Assembly: GCA_022376515.1 (NCBI GenBank)
Contig: WTXI01000149.1
Location: forward strand, 1 to 64,000
Direction of reading: 5' to 3'
From: Lactifluus volemus
Taxonomy: Eukaryota > Basidiomycota > Agaricomycetes > Russulales > Russulaceae
DNA: 64,000 bases
Numbering within the stretch: the stretch's first letter is position 1; the number at the start of each line of letters is the position of its first letter. A model generated the notes under the pieces. The model was not told the origin of the DNA, did no database searches, and saw only the letters and a program-made list of their open reading frames with translations. The translations under genes were made by a program, and so were the position numbers. Below are positions 53,034-64,000 of the stretch, piece by piece.

Positions 53034-54576
53034 CTATTATTACTCATCAGGACAGCAGCACTAAAATACGTACCAATCACCTCAAACTGGAACGACCTAA
53101 GTTGAGGTTGAGTTTCGATGACCTGAGCGCTGTTCGAAGAGAGTTATGTGGCCAAATATTGGACTAAAATGTAAGTGATGGAGGTACCTTATTCTAAAGC
53201 TTTGAGGACTTAGGCTGCAGTAATCGTTAACGTCAAGGGATATCGAGTGTGAGATACTTCGGCATACGGATTAGATTGTGCAGGGTCCATCGTAGCCAAC
53301 AAGTGTTCTTCGAAGCAACGCGCTGCACGCCCCATTTCTAATTCCTTGGGAAGTTGAACAAATAACAGACAACAGCCAGAGCGACACGTGCTTCCTTAGT
53401 TCTACACAAGTACTGTACTGACCAAAACTTGTGGAGAGCAAAGGACACAAACATTCTGGAATCTACTCGACGTTTGTCAAGAACAACTGTCTGTCATCCT
53501 GCTTGCATGGCGAACCGCATGAGGGACGAACCCTTCCAGCCAAAGGCAGACATGACCACCCACCCCACGACAGTGACGACACCGGGCGGTCTTCGTGGCA
53601 CTTGGTTCTCTGTCTATGTGATAATCTACCCATGGCCATCAGAAGTTTATCTAGGAGCGCTGGCCGACAGTGTACATTTTCATAATCTATTTACTGAACA
53701 CTCTGCTATGATAGCCAGTCACGCTAGAGCCTGTAATTATAATAAATTCTGTCAGGTCAAGTCATCTGTAGTATCTGACCTAGCCACAGTGATGTGCGAC
53801 GTCATGCAATACAAGACTATCGCATTTTATGTACCGGCGTATCCTTCACGCAGCTTTCGATTGATCATAGAATTCCTGTAGAACATGTTCGGAGCACGCA
53901 TTCCCGATTGAACGCAGCGTCTTGGCCAGGGTTTGATATATATGTACAATGCTGTAATAGCAAATCCGTGCTCCCCAACTCCGAACAGCGAGTCAATCGT
54001 GCGAAGTGAGATGACATGATAGCATCGCAAGCTCGAGAAGCATCCTGCAAAGACAACTTTCAACCGTTTCTATCGCCAGCGTCAAGACCAGTGTCGTCCC
54101 GTCATCTTTTTTTTATTTTTAAATCTGCATTTGTATCCCACAACATGTGACTATGACAAAGACGCGGACCACCCCCGTGCTATGGGATTGGTACAGGCGG
54201 TGGTATGGAAGAAGGGAGAGTGGCAATAAAACTGAACCGAAGCGTGGCGGATATGTAAGCGGTTGTAGGGCATGTAACTTAAAGGTAACCTAGGTCCCAT
54301 AATTGTCTGAGGGGCATGCAGGCGCGGGTGGACTGGATAAAACGGCTTAGAGCTGCGCCACCTTGGGATGAAGGACGGGAGTCGCGGTCAGTTGGTTGTA
54401 AGATGTCGCGCCGGGCGTCGGCGTGTCGTCCCGTCATCCAACTTGGCGGAAAAGGGAGGCGGGGGGGGGCGGGCCCGGGATCAACATCGCCCGCCTCCTG
54501 GAACCCGGGCCGTCATTCCACAAGATCTGGCCCTGTAGATTGCTGACTCAGCTTTCCTTCTTACACTCACCCGCCC
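53034..54576. other. Intergenic; probably holds the first exon of the NLR gene
   Basis: Frames such as 53429-53881 lack an ATG start or known similarity. The short first exon and promoter of the C2-NACHT-WD40 gene should lie near 53080-53200, but I could not fix the start. A GC-rich GGCGGGGGGGGGCGGG tract is near 54459-54474. Confidence 0.35.
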
Positions 54577-56274
54577 ATGAGAAAGGTCTCCTTCGGAAGA
54601 GCTTTACGACGCTATCCCCGTCCTCGTCATGCCTCTACACTACCATTAACCCCTTCGGTTCGTGTGACGACTCTCCCTAATAAAATTCGTGTCGCCACCG
54701 AGAACACACCAGGCCATTTTTCCGCTGTTGGTCTCTACGTAGATGCCGGTGCACGCTATGAGACTTTGTCTAATTCAGGTGTGAGTCATTTCCTCGATAG
54801 GATGGCTTTCAAGGTGCGTACACGTCGCTACAGACCTGACGAAATGCTAACCTCAACTCATTTACAGAGCACACGATCTATGTCAGACTCGGACATGGCA
54901 TCGGCCATGAGCGCCCTCGGGGGGCAAATAATGTGTTCTTCTTCCCGGGAGACCATCATGTATCAGTCTTCCCACTTCCACAGGGCCACACCATTAGCCC
55001 TCTCGCTCATCTCCGAGACCATCCAAAATGCGTCTTTCCTTCCTGAGGAACTGGAGGCCCAACGCGCAGCTGCCGAGTACGAAATCCGCGAGCTCAAGGC
55101 AAAGCCAGAAATTATCCTGCCTGAGATCCTACACCATGTCGCCTATAACGGAACAGGACTCGGAAATCCTATTCTTTGCCCAGAGGACCGTATTCACCTC
55201 ATAGACTCCTCGCTAATGCGCGATTTTATGGAGCGATGGTATCGTCCCGAACGCATGGTTATCGCAGGCGCTGGTATGGCACACGAGGAACTTGTTGAGC
55301 TTGCAGACAAGCATTTTTCTTCGCTGAAAAATGCGCCTCTAGTAGATGGACTGGCATCAACGTTGTCGTTCTCCCGCACAAACCCTTCCGTTCCTCCCAA
55401 CCTTTTACATTCTCAGCCTCCAAGTATTTTCAAGTCACTAACGAGGCCAGCGTCCTCTTACCTATATCCCAACTCTCCCAGCCCGACCTCGTCGGTCGGC
55501 GGGTCTACGTATTCAGGCGGTTACAAGTTCATCCATGACCCGGATTCCGAGTTTAATCATATCTACATTGGATTCGAAGGTGTCGGCATCCATGACGATG
55601 ATATTTACGAACTTGCAACCATACAAGTACTCCTTGGTGGTGGTGGGTCGTTCTCTGCAGGTGCGCACCGCGCGTCTTTTCGTTCTTTCATCCCGCTAAA
55701 GCCAGCACAGGCGGCCCAGGCAAAGGGATGTATTCAAGGTTGTACACTGACATCCTGAACCATCATGCGACGATCGACCATTGTGCATCTTACCATCACA
55801 TATACAACGATTCATCCCTATTCGGCTTGTTCGCGTCATTCGCGCCATCTGCACGAACTGCCATCCTTCCGCACCTCATCCATCAACTTGCACTATTGCT
55901 TTATCGAACTGTCCCTCCAGATGAGCTCAGCCGAGCAAAAAATCAGCTCAAGAGTAGTCTTGCCATGGCTCTCGAGAGCCGCTCCGTGGAAGTTGAGGAC
56001 CTCGGTCGTCAGGTGCGCTCGCGCGTTGCTCATTAACATATGAGAGGAGAGACTGATGCGGCTTTCGCAATAGTTGCTCGTACATAATCGCAAGATTCCT
56101 GTATCCGAGATGGCAGACAAAATCGACGCCGTGACAGCCGAGTCGTTGCAGCGCGTCGCCGTACGGATCTTTGGATCTCATTCGGGTGGCAAGCCTACTG
56201 TTCTGGCCATGGGCAGTCACGATTTTGGTGACTGGCAGACCCAGTTCCGAAAGTATGACGTAGGAACTGTGTGA
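54577..56274 (+). CDS. MAS2: Mitochondrial processing peptidase alpha subunit
   Basis: Regulatory subunit of the matrix peptidase that removes presequences from imported proteins (M16 family, no catalytic zinc site). Four exons (54577-54813, 54868-55660, 55711-56012, 56074-56274) give 510 aa. The N-terminus MRKVSFGRALRRYPRPRHAS is a basic presequence. M16 blocks: VGLYVDAGARYE, SHFLDRMAFKSTRSMS (across intron 1), QNASFLPEELEAQ. The substrate-binding glycine-rich loop VLLGGGGSFSAGGPGKG is split by intron 2 and lies around residue 337. HNRKIPVSEMADKID is near the end. The alpha identity follows from the Gly-rich loop and the absence of HxxEH. Intron 1 is 54 bp, in frame and without stops. Confidence 0.95.
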
Positions 56275-56742
56275 TCTGTCACTTTGCGAAGGATCTATCC
56301 CTCCCCCTCCCCTAAAATTACGTTTTTGATTTGTCGGAATTGTTTCAGTATGCTTTATTTAATGCTGATCATCACCCCTACTTTCCTTGCCGCTCATGAT
56401 CCTTTTGTGCTTGCGACTGAGTCGGGCCGCAGATAGAACGAAACTCAACTGTACATACCCGTACACGCAACTCCAGATCTATGCACCGAGTCGATAGAAG
56501 AGTAGCACTAAGTATTCAGACAGTGATATATCAGACTGCTGTCATGGTCCAGGTACGCGTATCCTGTGAAGGTGGCGTTTTGATACGAATCACACCGTTG
56601 AGGATGATGATCACGTGGTCATGACGCGTGGGTTGTGTCCTGGCAGCACTCGTGTGCGTGTACCAACTCAACTCCAACTACTACTTATACCCTCAGCCCC
56701 TATCTACTTGACCCTCTCCTCAACTTCGTTTATATACCGACG
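56275..56742. other. Intergenic, no gene recognised
   Basis: 3' flank of MPP-alpha and promoter region of the next gene; a TATATACC-like box is near 56731-56738. Confidence 0.4.
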
Positions 56743-57609
56743 ATGCGGCGTGCTCAGAGTGTACGGCATTATACCCGCGCGTCTGTCCCTACAACCGGGG
56801 CGGATGACCTAGGATTGTTGAAAGAAATACCGGAAGAGTCCACCGAAGTCACACTTCGGAAGCAGCTCCTCGAGAAGGAAAAAGAGAATGACAAAGTATG
56901 TGTATCTTCTCACCGCCGTCGTGGAGTTGATCGTCCTTTCCTTTCTTGTAGCTTCGAGATCAGATTCAGGCGCTTCAAACACAGCTCGCTCAGCGTCCAC
57001 CAATAGAGGCTATTCAAGAACTACGAAAGGAATATAGAAACCTCGAACTTATTCTGCAAGGCACGCAGCGCGAGAATGAAAGGGCCATGACTGAACTAGA
57101 GAGGTTCGTCCTCTCTTGCTACCTTTGCAAGGTTGACGCCTGCTGACGCCGCCGGTCTTCCCCTGTTTGAATAGGGGCAAACAGAGAGAAAAGGTTCTAG
57201 AACGCGAACTTGAGAAACTTGCGGGCAGTAATTGGCAGGTACGCGTGCGAGCCACGCTCGATTTCCCGCAGAGAGACCGCTGACCCCGTGCCCTGCCCCC
57301 TTACCCCACGCCCACGTACAGGTTAACCTCGAGATCGCACCTACTGGCATCTCTAGCCCGCTCCCCTCACGCACTGCCACAGCTCCGTTTTCTCCTCCTC
57401 CAATGTCGCCAACGCCCGCCGAAGGTACCCCAAAGATCAACGTGGAGGCGACCATTGCGCAACTGGAGCAAGTACGTTTGTTGGTTCTCGGTATGGAGGA
57501 ACGTCTCCGAGTGCGGGAAGAGAAGCTAGTTAAGACGATGGAGAAGGCGGATCAAGAAGGTCACAGATTTGAGATTTTGCGCAAGGGTGTGTCACCCGCA
57601 AAGAGTTGA
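56743..57609 (+). CDS. Unknown coiled-coil protein
   Basis: Not recognised. Four exons (56743-56895, 56952-57103, 57175-57238, 57322-57609) sum to 218 codons with compatible phases. Nearly the whole protein is predicted heptad coiled coil: LRKQLLEKEKENDK, LRDQIQALQTQLAQ, ELRKEYRNLELILQGTQREN, KVLERELEKLAG. A Pro/Ser-rich linker follows (SSPLPSRTATAPFSPPPMSP), then a second helix, EATIAQLEQVRLLVLGMEER. Likely a structural or adaptor protein; location unknown. The ATG has an in-frame basic N-terminus, MRRAQSVRHYTRAS, which could also be a mitochondrial presequence. Confidence 0.7.
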
Positions 57610-58375
57610 AGGAGGGAGGACAACCACTGGCACTGTAATATCGTTCATATTGGACACATCTCGCTTTGATACACTGCTTTGTTGTTCGTATATATTCGTT
57701 AGTCAACCACTATCTTAAAGACGTTCGGGAGTAAGCGTCATTTGTTCTGAGTAAAGATAATATGTGGGAGTTGCATATATATGATAGAGAGAACAAGCCA
57801 GGACAAAGGATATCTGCTGATTTATGATAAGGACGCTTGTCAGTACATAGCAAGGTACGGACGAGTTATATTCGACTACAACATGGTAGATCGTGAGCAG
57901 TCGGTGTGGTGTGTTGTGGAACAGAAACGGAAGAATGGCCGGGAAGAGGAAGTGGGTGGCCGGAGTGGAACATAAACGGGTGGAATTGTTCAAAAAAACG
58001 GTATCAATTGGAAAAAAATTGTGCAGCCACGGAAAAAAGGGATAAGGAACCGTGAACTGCAACACAATTGACTTGTACCATGAAAAGTCGAAAAATCTCG
58101 AGTCAGAGTGGGTATTGAAAGGAATGGGTGATGCGAGTCACACCGGAGTCAATCTTCCGCGGCTGACTGTGGCACAAACGCATCCGAATCCGCGCAGGTC
58201 GGGGCCTCCGTTTAATGTGGACCGTGCGTGGGAACTACCATCGGAGCACAACAACAAATCGTCGTTTCTCGTTTCCCCTTTTACCCCCCCAACTCCATTC
58301 CCGCACCACCACCTTCTCCTCCTCCCCCCTACAAGAACATCGTCTGTTCGCTAATTTTTCCCTCAGTAGAAACAG
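57610..58375. other. Intergenic, histone H3 upstream region
   Basis: No gene seen. A pyrimidine-rich tract (about 58270-58330) lies ahead of the histone start. Confidence 0.4.
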
Positions 58376-59182
58376 ATGGCTCGCACCAAGGTATTATTAT
58401 ACTACTTTTTCTCTTAATACTTGACTTGTTGTTGACTCCCGTCGTTATCTTCTAGCAAACCGCCCGCAAGTCGACTGGAGGTGGGCCAACCACGCAACTT
58501 CCATAAAAGTAAATTTTGACTTGTCATTTCTAGGTAAGGCTCCCCGTAAGCAACTCGCGACTAAAGCTGCTCGCAAGACTGCCGCCGCCGTACGTATTGT
58601 CTTGTCGTCGTCATCGTCGTCGTCATCGCTATTGTGATCACGTGCTGATGGTAGAACATTGGTCATACTTTAGGCTTCCACTGGTGGTGTGAAGAAGCCA
58701 CATAGGTTCCGTCCTGGTACCGTCGCTCTGCGTGAGATTCGTCGGTACCAGAAGTCGACAGAACTTCTCATTCGTAAACTCCCATTCCAACGTCTGGTTC
58801 GTGAGATTGCTCAGGACTTCAAGGTGAGTGGCGGGTTGTTGCCACGCTGCGCGGGGGCTGTGCTGCTGACACGTGACACGTTCTTGCTGTGCAGACTGAC
58901 CTGCGCTTCCAATCCTCGGCTGTGATGGCACTCCAGGAGGCCGCTGAGGCTTACCTCGTGTCCCTGTTCGAAGACACCAATTTGGCCGCGATCCATGCTA
59001 AACGTGAGTTGTTTGTTTTATCATACTTTCTCGATGTCAATGCTCATTGCATATCTTCCTCCAGGTGTCACGATGTATGTTATCGAGATATCCACATCAG
59101 CGCCTGTATCACTGACTTTTGTCTGTCTAGCCAACCCAAGGATCTTGCTTTGGCCCGTCGTCTCCGAGGCGAGCGGTCTTAA
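58376..59182 (+). CDS. Histone H3
   Basis: Core nucleosomal histone. Seven exons (58376-58390, 58456-58480, 58534-58589, 58674-58823, 58895-59003, 59065-59074, 59131-59182) total 138 codons; exon 6 is a 10-nt microexon. The tail begins [20 protein letters not shown], followed by the fold ([51 protein letters not shown]). The K27-K36 stretch reads [12 protein letters not shown], one residue longer than the common KSAPATGGVKK. The C-terminus is [10 protein letters not shown] instead of IRGERA. The many introns and FRPGTV are closer to replication-independent H3.3-type genes than to intronless S-phase copies; this is inference. Confidence 0.96.
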
Positions 59183-60325
59183 AGCACGTTCATGCTTTCC
59201 ATGCACTTCGTTGCCCGTCTATATGTGTCAGCTATTGCGCGCTTGCGTGTATTGACCATTGGACCCTGGGATAGTTTGATCTTGTCTGTACAGTTATAGT
59301 TTCCTAAATTGCTCCTATCGATGAAATTTGTCTTACTGTGCTCGGTATATATATGGTCTAAATGCAATATAACGTTGTTGTGTATGGCCATCTTTGCGCT
59401 GAGGAAGTAGGGGTAAGAGGAGTACATGCACAATTTCTACCCGAAAAACAGATGGAATAGGTTTGTATGTGGTATGATGCCATATGTCAAGTTGTGGTGA
59501 CTGAGCACGAATTAGATGAGAAATTCGAAGTGATCCATTTACCCAACCGTGGCCCGCTACCTAACCAATGTTGGTGGAGAGGTGTAGGAGAGGCGTAAAA
59601 GCGTGGGAGAGTGATCGAGATCTCGGGTCACGAGTGTTCGTCGTGTGACCTCGGCGCCTTTGATTTACTTCACCGCACAGATGCTACACTAGCAGTCCCA
59701 TGTCAGCACAGCGCTAATCAGCCAATTGTATTGGACAGCTCCTCCTCCATGTGGTTTCAAAACTTCGAATCCTCAAATGACATACAATGAACTTGGGAGT
59801 TCTCACAAAATCGAAGAACTCGACTCGGCTCAAAGTCGCCCGAGTCTAAGCCGAGGACCAAATGAAGCAAAACCGGAATTTTGCTACAGTTGAGCGCTAT
59901 ACTGTATGTAAAAGCTTTCATCCGTTGACATCTTGTCGCATATTCGAGTTTCCGGTTTTAGCCTGAGCTTTTTCCCACCAGACCTCCGTGGACCCGCCTG
60001 TTTGACGGCTTCCATTCGACCTAGAACTTAGGTCCTAGGATGGCCGCTCTCCGACGCGTACACGGGGCCGGGTCAACCTGATATCCGAGGTAGGATTACG
60101 GCTATTGACCGTCATCCGATTTCCGCTTGAGGAACCGGGAACCGGGTAGGGCGCAAAGGAGCATTCATTCACTAACGTGGAACGCTATCCCACACATGGA
60201 CAATTTCCTCGTTATATCCGAAACGCTCCTAGGTTTGGCCCTCTTGACGGTTTATAAACGTCAATCAAGGCCACATGTAAGCTATCTGTGAATTCTTCCC
60301 TCTCCTGCTCATATCGAACCTCAAT
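59183..60325. other. Intergenic, no gene recognised
   Basis: Histone 3' flank and promoter region of the DUF2235 gene. No coding, RNA or repeat feature seen. Confidence 0.4.
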
Positions 60326-62371
60326 ATGGCTATCCCCCCTGTTACAACTGAAAGTGAACGTTCGAATGCGGCCCCCCAGGGTCGCCCGTCGACTGTTCCT
60401 ATCGATACTCAACTGTCAAAGTCGACGGAGCCTGGTAGAACCCCTTCCTCTGTCGGGTCCGAGGCCTATGATGATACCGTATTTCCACCACGATATGAGG
60501 GCCGCCAACGCACCATTGTCCTCTGTTTTGATGGGACGGGCGATCAATTCGACCTAGACGTACGCTCATAGCCCCTCCTAGCCTGCCCCACGTGTGTCCT
60601 ACTGCTGATCAATATCTCCTGTGTTTGTTTGTAGAATTCGAACATCATACAGTTCTTTTCGATGCTCAAGAAGGACGATAAGAGTCAGCAGTTGGTCTAC
60701 TACCAGGTTTGCATATGCGCTTCTTAATGGTTCGAGAAGCCCGTTCAAACCCAGCGCACACAGGCTGGCATTGGGACGTATAACATTCCAGAGATCGCTA
60801 CGCCATTCGCGGCAAAGGTCCAAAAGAACCTCGACATGGCTTTCGGGAATCACCTTGACGCACATGTGATGGGTGCGTATCACCATTGAGAATCTACTCA
60901 AGATTAGGAAAGCTTATTGCCTTTTTACCGCTCGCAGGAGGCTACGAGTTCTTGATGGAGAATTGTTAGTTCGCCGGATCCTCTTCCGCCGAAGAGTTGG
61001 AATCTCATCTTCGCCGCTAGACCACGCAGAGGATAAAATATGCATTTTCGGTTTCTCACGCGGCGCCTACACCGCTCGAGCGCTGGCGGGTATGATCCAC
61101 AAGGTTTGTATTCATTGTCGCCGCATTTCTTGTTGAATACGAATTGCTCGGCTGCAGGTGGGTCTGCTACCCGCAGGGAACCATCAACAAGTCCCCTTCG
61201 CGTATAAGATGTTCAGCCAAGATGACGATGCTGGTTGGCGCCAGAGCACCAAATTCAAGAAAGCTTTCTCTGTCGATGTCGAGATTGAATTTGTTGGCGT
61301 GTGGTATGCTCGTTCTTTACACGATCATGGCCCCGGAAACTGATTCGTGTTGCAGGGATACAGTCTGCTCTGTCGGATTGACCTCGCGCACTCTCCCGTT
61401 CACGGGATCCAATTATGCTGTTCGCACCTTCCGTCATGCGATCTCCCTCGACGAACGTCGTGCCAAGTTTAAGGCGAACTCTTGGCACCTTCGACCCTCT
61501 GAGGATAATAAGGGCACGAAGCTCGGAGAGATGCCGCGATCGAATCAACGTCACCCTTTCTATCGCAAGACTCATCCCCATGTTTTTCATCACGACAAAA
61601 GTAAAACACTGAATGAGTGTGATTACGACGATGGACGATTGGAGACCGACGTACTGGAGGTTTGGTTTGCCGGATGTCACTGCGGTACGTCTTCTTGTCT
61701 GTGAGTAACGTTGACGTCAATCCTGACGTTATTGTTCAGATATCGGCGGGGGGTCCGTGCCAGACGGCACTCCGAACAGCCTCGCTAGAATTCCACTTCG
61801 TTGGATGATTCGTCAATGCTTCGATACCAACACGGGAATCCAGTTTCACGCCGGGTCCTTCAAAGAGGTCGGCCTTGATATCGACACGCTTTGCCCCGTT
61901 GTCCTGCACCGTCCTAAACCCACGGGTACCAGTCACGCCGCGGAGCCAACGGATAGCACTCTCGTGCCAGCATCCCGGTCCATCTTTAAGTTGGAAGAGG
62001 ATGAGGAACTCAAAGACGCGTTGAGTCCGATTTACGACACACTGAAACTTACCAAAACTTGGTGGATCCTCGAGATTCTTCCATTGCAATACAGTGAGCA
62101 GGACCGGTGTGATGCTTCGTGGAGGACCTATTGGGCGTACGTAATTGTGCAGTTCATGCCGTTGTTTTGTGTCACTCAAGCGGGTGAGATGTCCCTACAC
62201 AGGATGAATATGGGCCGCGGTCGCGAGATTCCAAAACCGATTTGCGAGAGGGGAGAACGAGTCAAGGTGCATCGCTCCGTAAAGACCAGGATGGAAGCCG
62301 AGGGCCTAAAAGGTGGCAAATACAAACCCAAGGCGAAGTTTGAACATCTGAATTTCGAATGGGTGGACTGA
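60326..62371 (+). CDS. DUF2235 family alpha/beta hydrolase (Tle1-like)
   Basis: Putative lipase/phospholipase-type hydrolase; the cellular role in fungi is unknown. Eight exons (60326-60559, 60635-60706, 60764-60872, 60938-60964, 61021-61103, 61158-61303, 61356-61684, 61740-62371) total 543 codons in frame. The family N-terminal block is RTIVLCFDGTGDQFD followed by NSNIIQFFSMLKKDD. The nucleophile elbow GFSRGAYTARALAGMIHK (G-x-S-x-G) is at about residue 158, followed by VDVEIEFVGVWDTV and EVWFAGCHCDIGGG, where Asp and His of the triad are expected. Both fit the family. Exon 4 is only 27 bp. No signal peptide; probably cytosolic or peripheral membrane. Confidence 0.9.
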
Positions 62372-64000
62372 TCTATGAAACTTTATTCTTCATCGCGTGA
62401 GATTTCTGGTATTGTACATGGTTGGACTTTGTTATCTTGTCATTTCTCCATGCGCGCTCTCCTTGCTTACCCAAAACCCCGTTTTATATGTCCTTGTATG
62501 TTCTAATTGTCACCCAATAACGTGTTTTCAAATCCGTTTCCTTTCCTTCAAACTTCAAATAACGGTATACCGCGACATCAACTCACTTCACCAGCAAGTC
62601 GAGAACTCAAGCGGCGTGCGGGAGAAATTCAGGGCCATTTGGTTTACATTACTGTATTGCGTTACTACAGTGCATCAAGGCACGTCCCCTGACAAATCGG
62701 ATTTTGGCGTGGGAAATGGTTTTCCGACGTGTCGCAGTTTCATGTGTTCGTGGTATTTCCAACGTGTCAAGGATCGAGTCTAGTAGCCGAAACATAGTCT
62801 GCCAAACGTCGCTAGTGATGGACATTGGACAAAGTGTTGGCGCCGAACGGCGTCTGTCATAAGTTCTTTCAGTGATGACGGATCTATCTCGTGTGCACAG
62901 GGTGCAGATCTCGAACGCGGAAGAGTACGATTCTGATTTGTTCAACAACAGGAGGGGGGTTACATTAGACAGGAGACAGGGAAGAACATGTAGTAGTACT
63001 AACCTAGTAGTAGGAAGTCGTCATTATCGTAAAGCAACTTAGTTTAAAACGTAGAACATGGAAAGCGATGGCATTTTCTTTGTTGAATACTAGCAGTGCA
63101 TTAACAGAGCCTGACTTACATCATGATGACCCTTGTCTCAAAATAACGGATCTGCCTGATGTGGTCGACAACGCATCAAAGAAGCAAATAAGTGATGATG
63201 GCACCAGCAGGGCTTTCGATAGGAAACAGTGTTTATTACTATTGAATGTAATCGTTTCCGACTTTCGATCTAATGGTTATTTTCCTTTGTCCGAGTCTTC
63301 GATTGTGTGCGAGTAATCTGAGGTGAGGGTCAGCCAGTTCATCACATACGAACCTGTACTTACTGGCATTGTCTCTTGTACAGAACAATCCTTGCACACG
63401 CCAACACCGAGTCAAATTTGGGTATGGTTGACATAGAGGATGACGCAGAGAAGCAAATTTGAATCACAAAACATAACATTCAAAGATAGGCTGGCACAGC
63501 CGATTATCTGTACTGAGATTAGAACCGATTTCTGTGGTCTCTCACCGTAGGTAGTGATTGTTTCAACACATTACATGTAACTTGCAGTAGGGCCAGAGCT
63601 TGTCGTCCCCTGTAATTTCTACCTGGTGAGTTCTACTTGTTCCCCATGCTGTCTGTAGACTTGACCTCACGCCGAAATGGGAGCACGTGGATAATTATGA
63701 TTCATCGATGTCGGCGGTGTTTCCTAGTCACCAGGAACTCCTAAATGCACTGATGTTCTCTAGAGCCTGATTGCTGTGCAGCTGGGCTGTGGATACCGTA
63801 CCCGTAACCCGTTGGTATCCATCACACTCAGGCTCACCATCACTTGTCCAAGGCCACTTCCGGCCCCCGTCTACCGGCATAGCAACATGCCAACAGAGTT
63901 ATTAACTATCGGGCCCTCTATTTGAGTAGTCTTCATCTCCCCCTGGAGTTAGTAACCACCCCTACCAGTGAAATTAAAGGCTTGGCTCCGGGTAGAGGCA
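62372..64000. other. Gene-free end of the window
   Basis: No convincing gene. TAGTGATGGAC at 62813-62823 is identical to the first 11 bases of the hAT-like element at 33321. Near 63798-63827 CGTACCCGTAACCCG and ATCCATCACA resemble that element's other end; a matching 8-bp duplication was not found. Confidence 0.35.

Noticed and set aside
53429..53881. 150-codon plus-strand frame
   Set aside because: Opens on TTG, with no domain and no splice-supported extension.

Overview
This window looks like a piece of a filamentous basidiomycete nuclear genome. The genes are split by many short introns (mostly about 50-60 bp, GT...AG). The gene set is eukaryotic: histone H3, taxilin, mitochondrial processing peptidase alpha, UDP-GlcNAc pyrophosphorylase and a BRCA2/Brh2 homologue. 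There is also a C2-NACHT-WD40 receptor-like gene of the kind expanded in Agaricomycetes, possibly the Rhizoctonia/Ceratobasidiaceae group; that placement is inference. Exon models were joined by hand, and for six genes the summed exon lengths are divisible by three with phase-compatible splice sites.

Layout. 1-4.4 kb: a broken segmental copy of UDP-GlcNAc pyrophosphorylase, split by a segment carrying a degraded member of a small lineage-specific gene family. 4.4-12.0 kb: a Ty3/Gypsy element (minus strand) with one intact 2199-codon ORF, a 3' LTR and a remnant of the 5' LTR. 12.0-16.2 kb: gene-poor, with another family remnant. 16.2-18.5 kb: two tandem, apparently intact family members. 18.7-19.3 kb: a TA-flanked inverted-repeat element. 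19.6-21.2 kb: the intact UDP-GlcNAc pyrophosphorylase gene. 21.5-23.6 kb: a taxilin gene with a SUMO-like domain lying inside it. 24.3-27.8 kb: the BRCA2/Brh2 homologue. 28.6-30.0 kb: a probable mitochondrial ribosomal/PPR-like protein. 30.6-30.9 kb: a 378-bp hAT-type MITE. 31.2-32.0 kb: a plus-strand family member.

32.3-47.4 kb is a nested transposon complex inside a disrupted host gene. A Ty1/Copia element (398-bp LTRs, GGAGC target duplication) sits in a coding exon. It is itself interrupted by a chromodomain Ty3/Gypsy element (601-bp LTRs, TCGGG duplication) and by a 1463-bp non-autonomous hAT-like element (TATCTGAT duplication). 47.6-53.0 kb: C2-NACHT-WD40 gene (minus). 54.6-56.3 kb: MPP-alpha. 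56.7-57.6 kb: unknown coiled-coil protein. 58.4-59.2 kb: histone H3. 60.3-62.4 kb: DUF2235 hydrolase. 62.4-64 kb: no gene seen.

The housekeeping genes show no operon-like relation to one another. The strongest leads are: the multi-copy small gene family with a conserved KVKVMILLELDDM-type C-terminus; the three-level transposon nest with Tf1-like self-priming geometry, TGA-only premature stops and an extra zinc-knuckle ORF; and the taxilin/SUMO-like arrangement.
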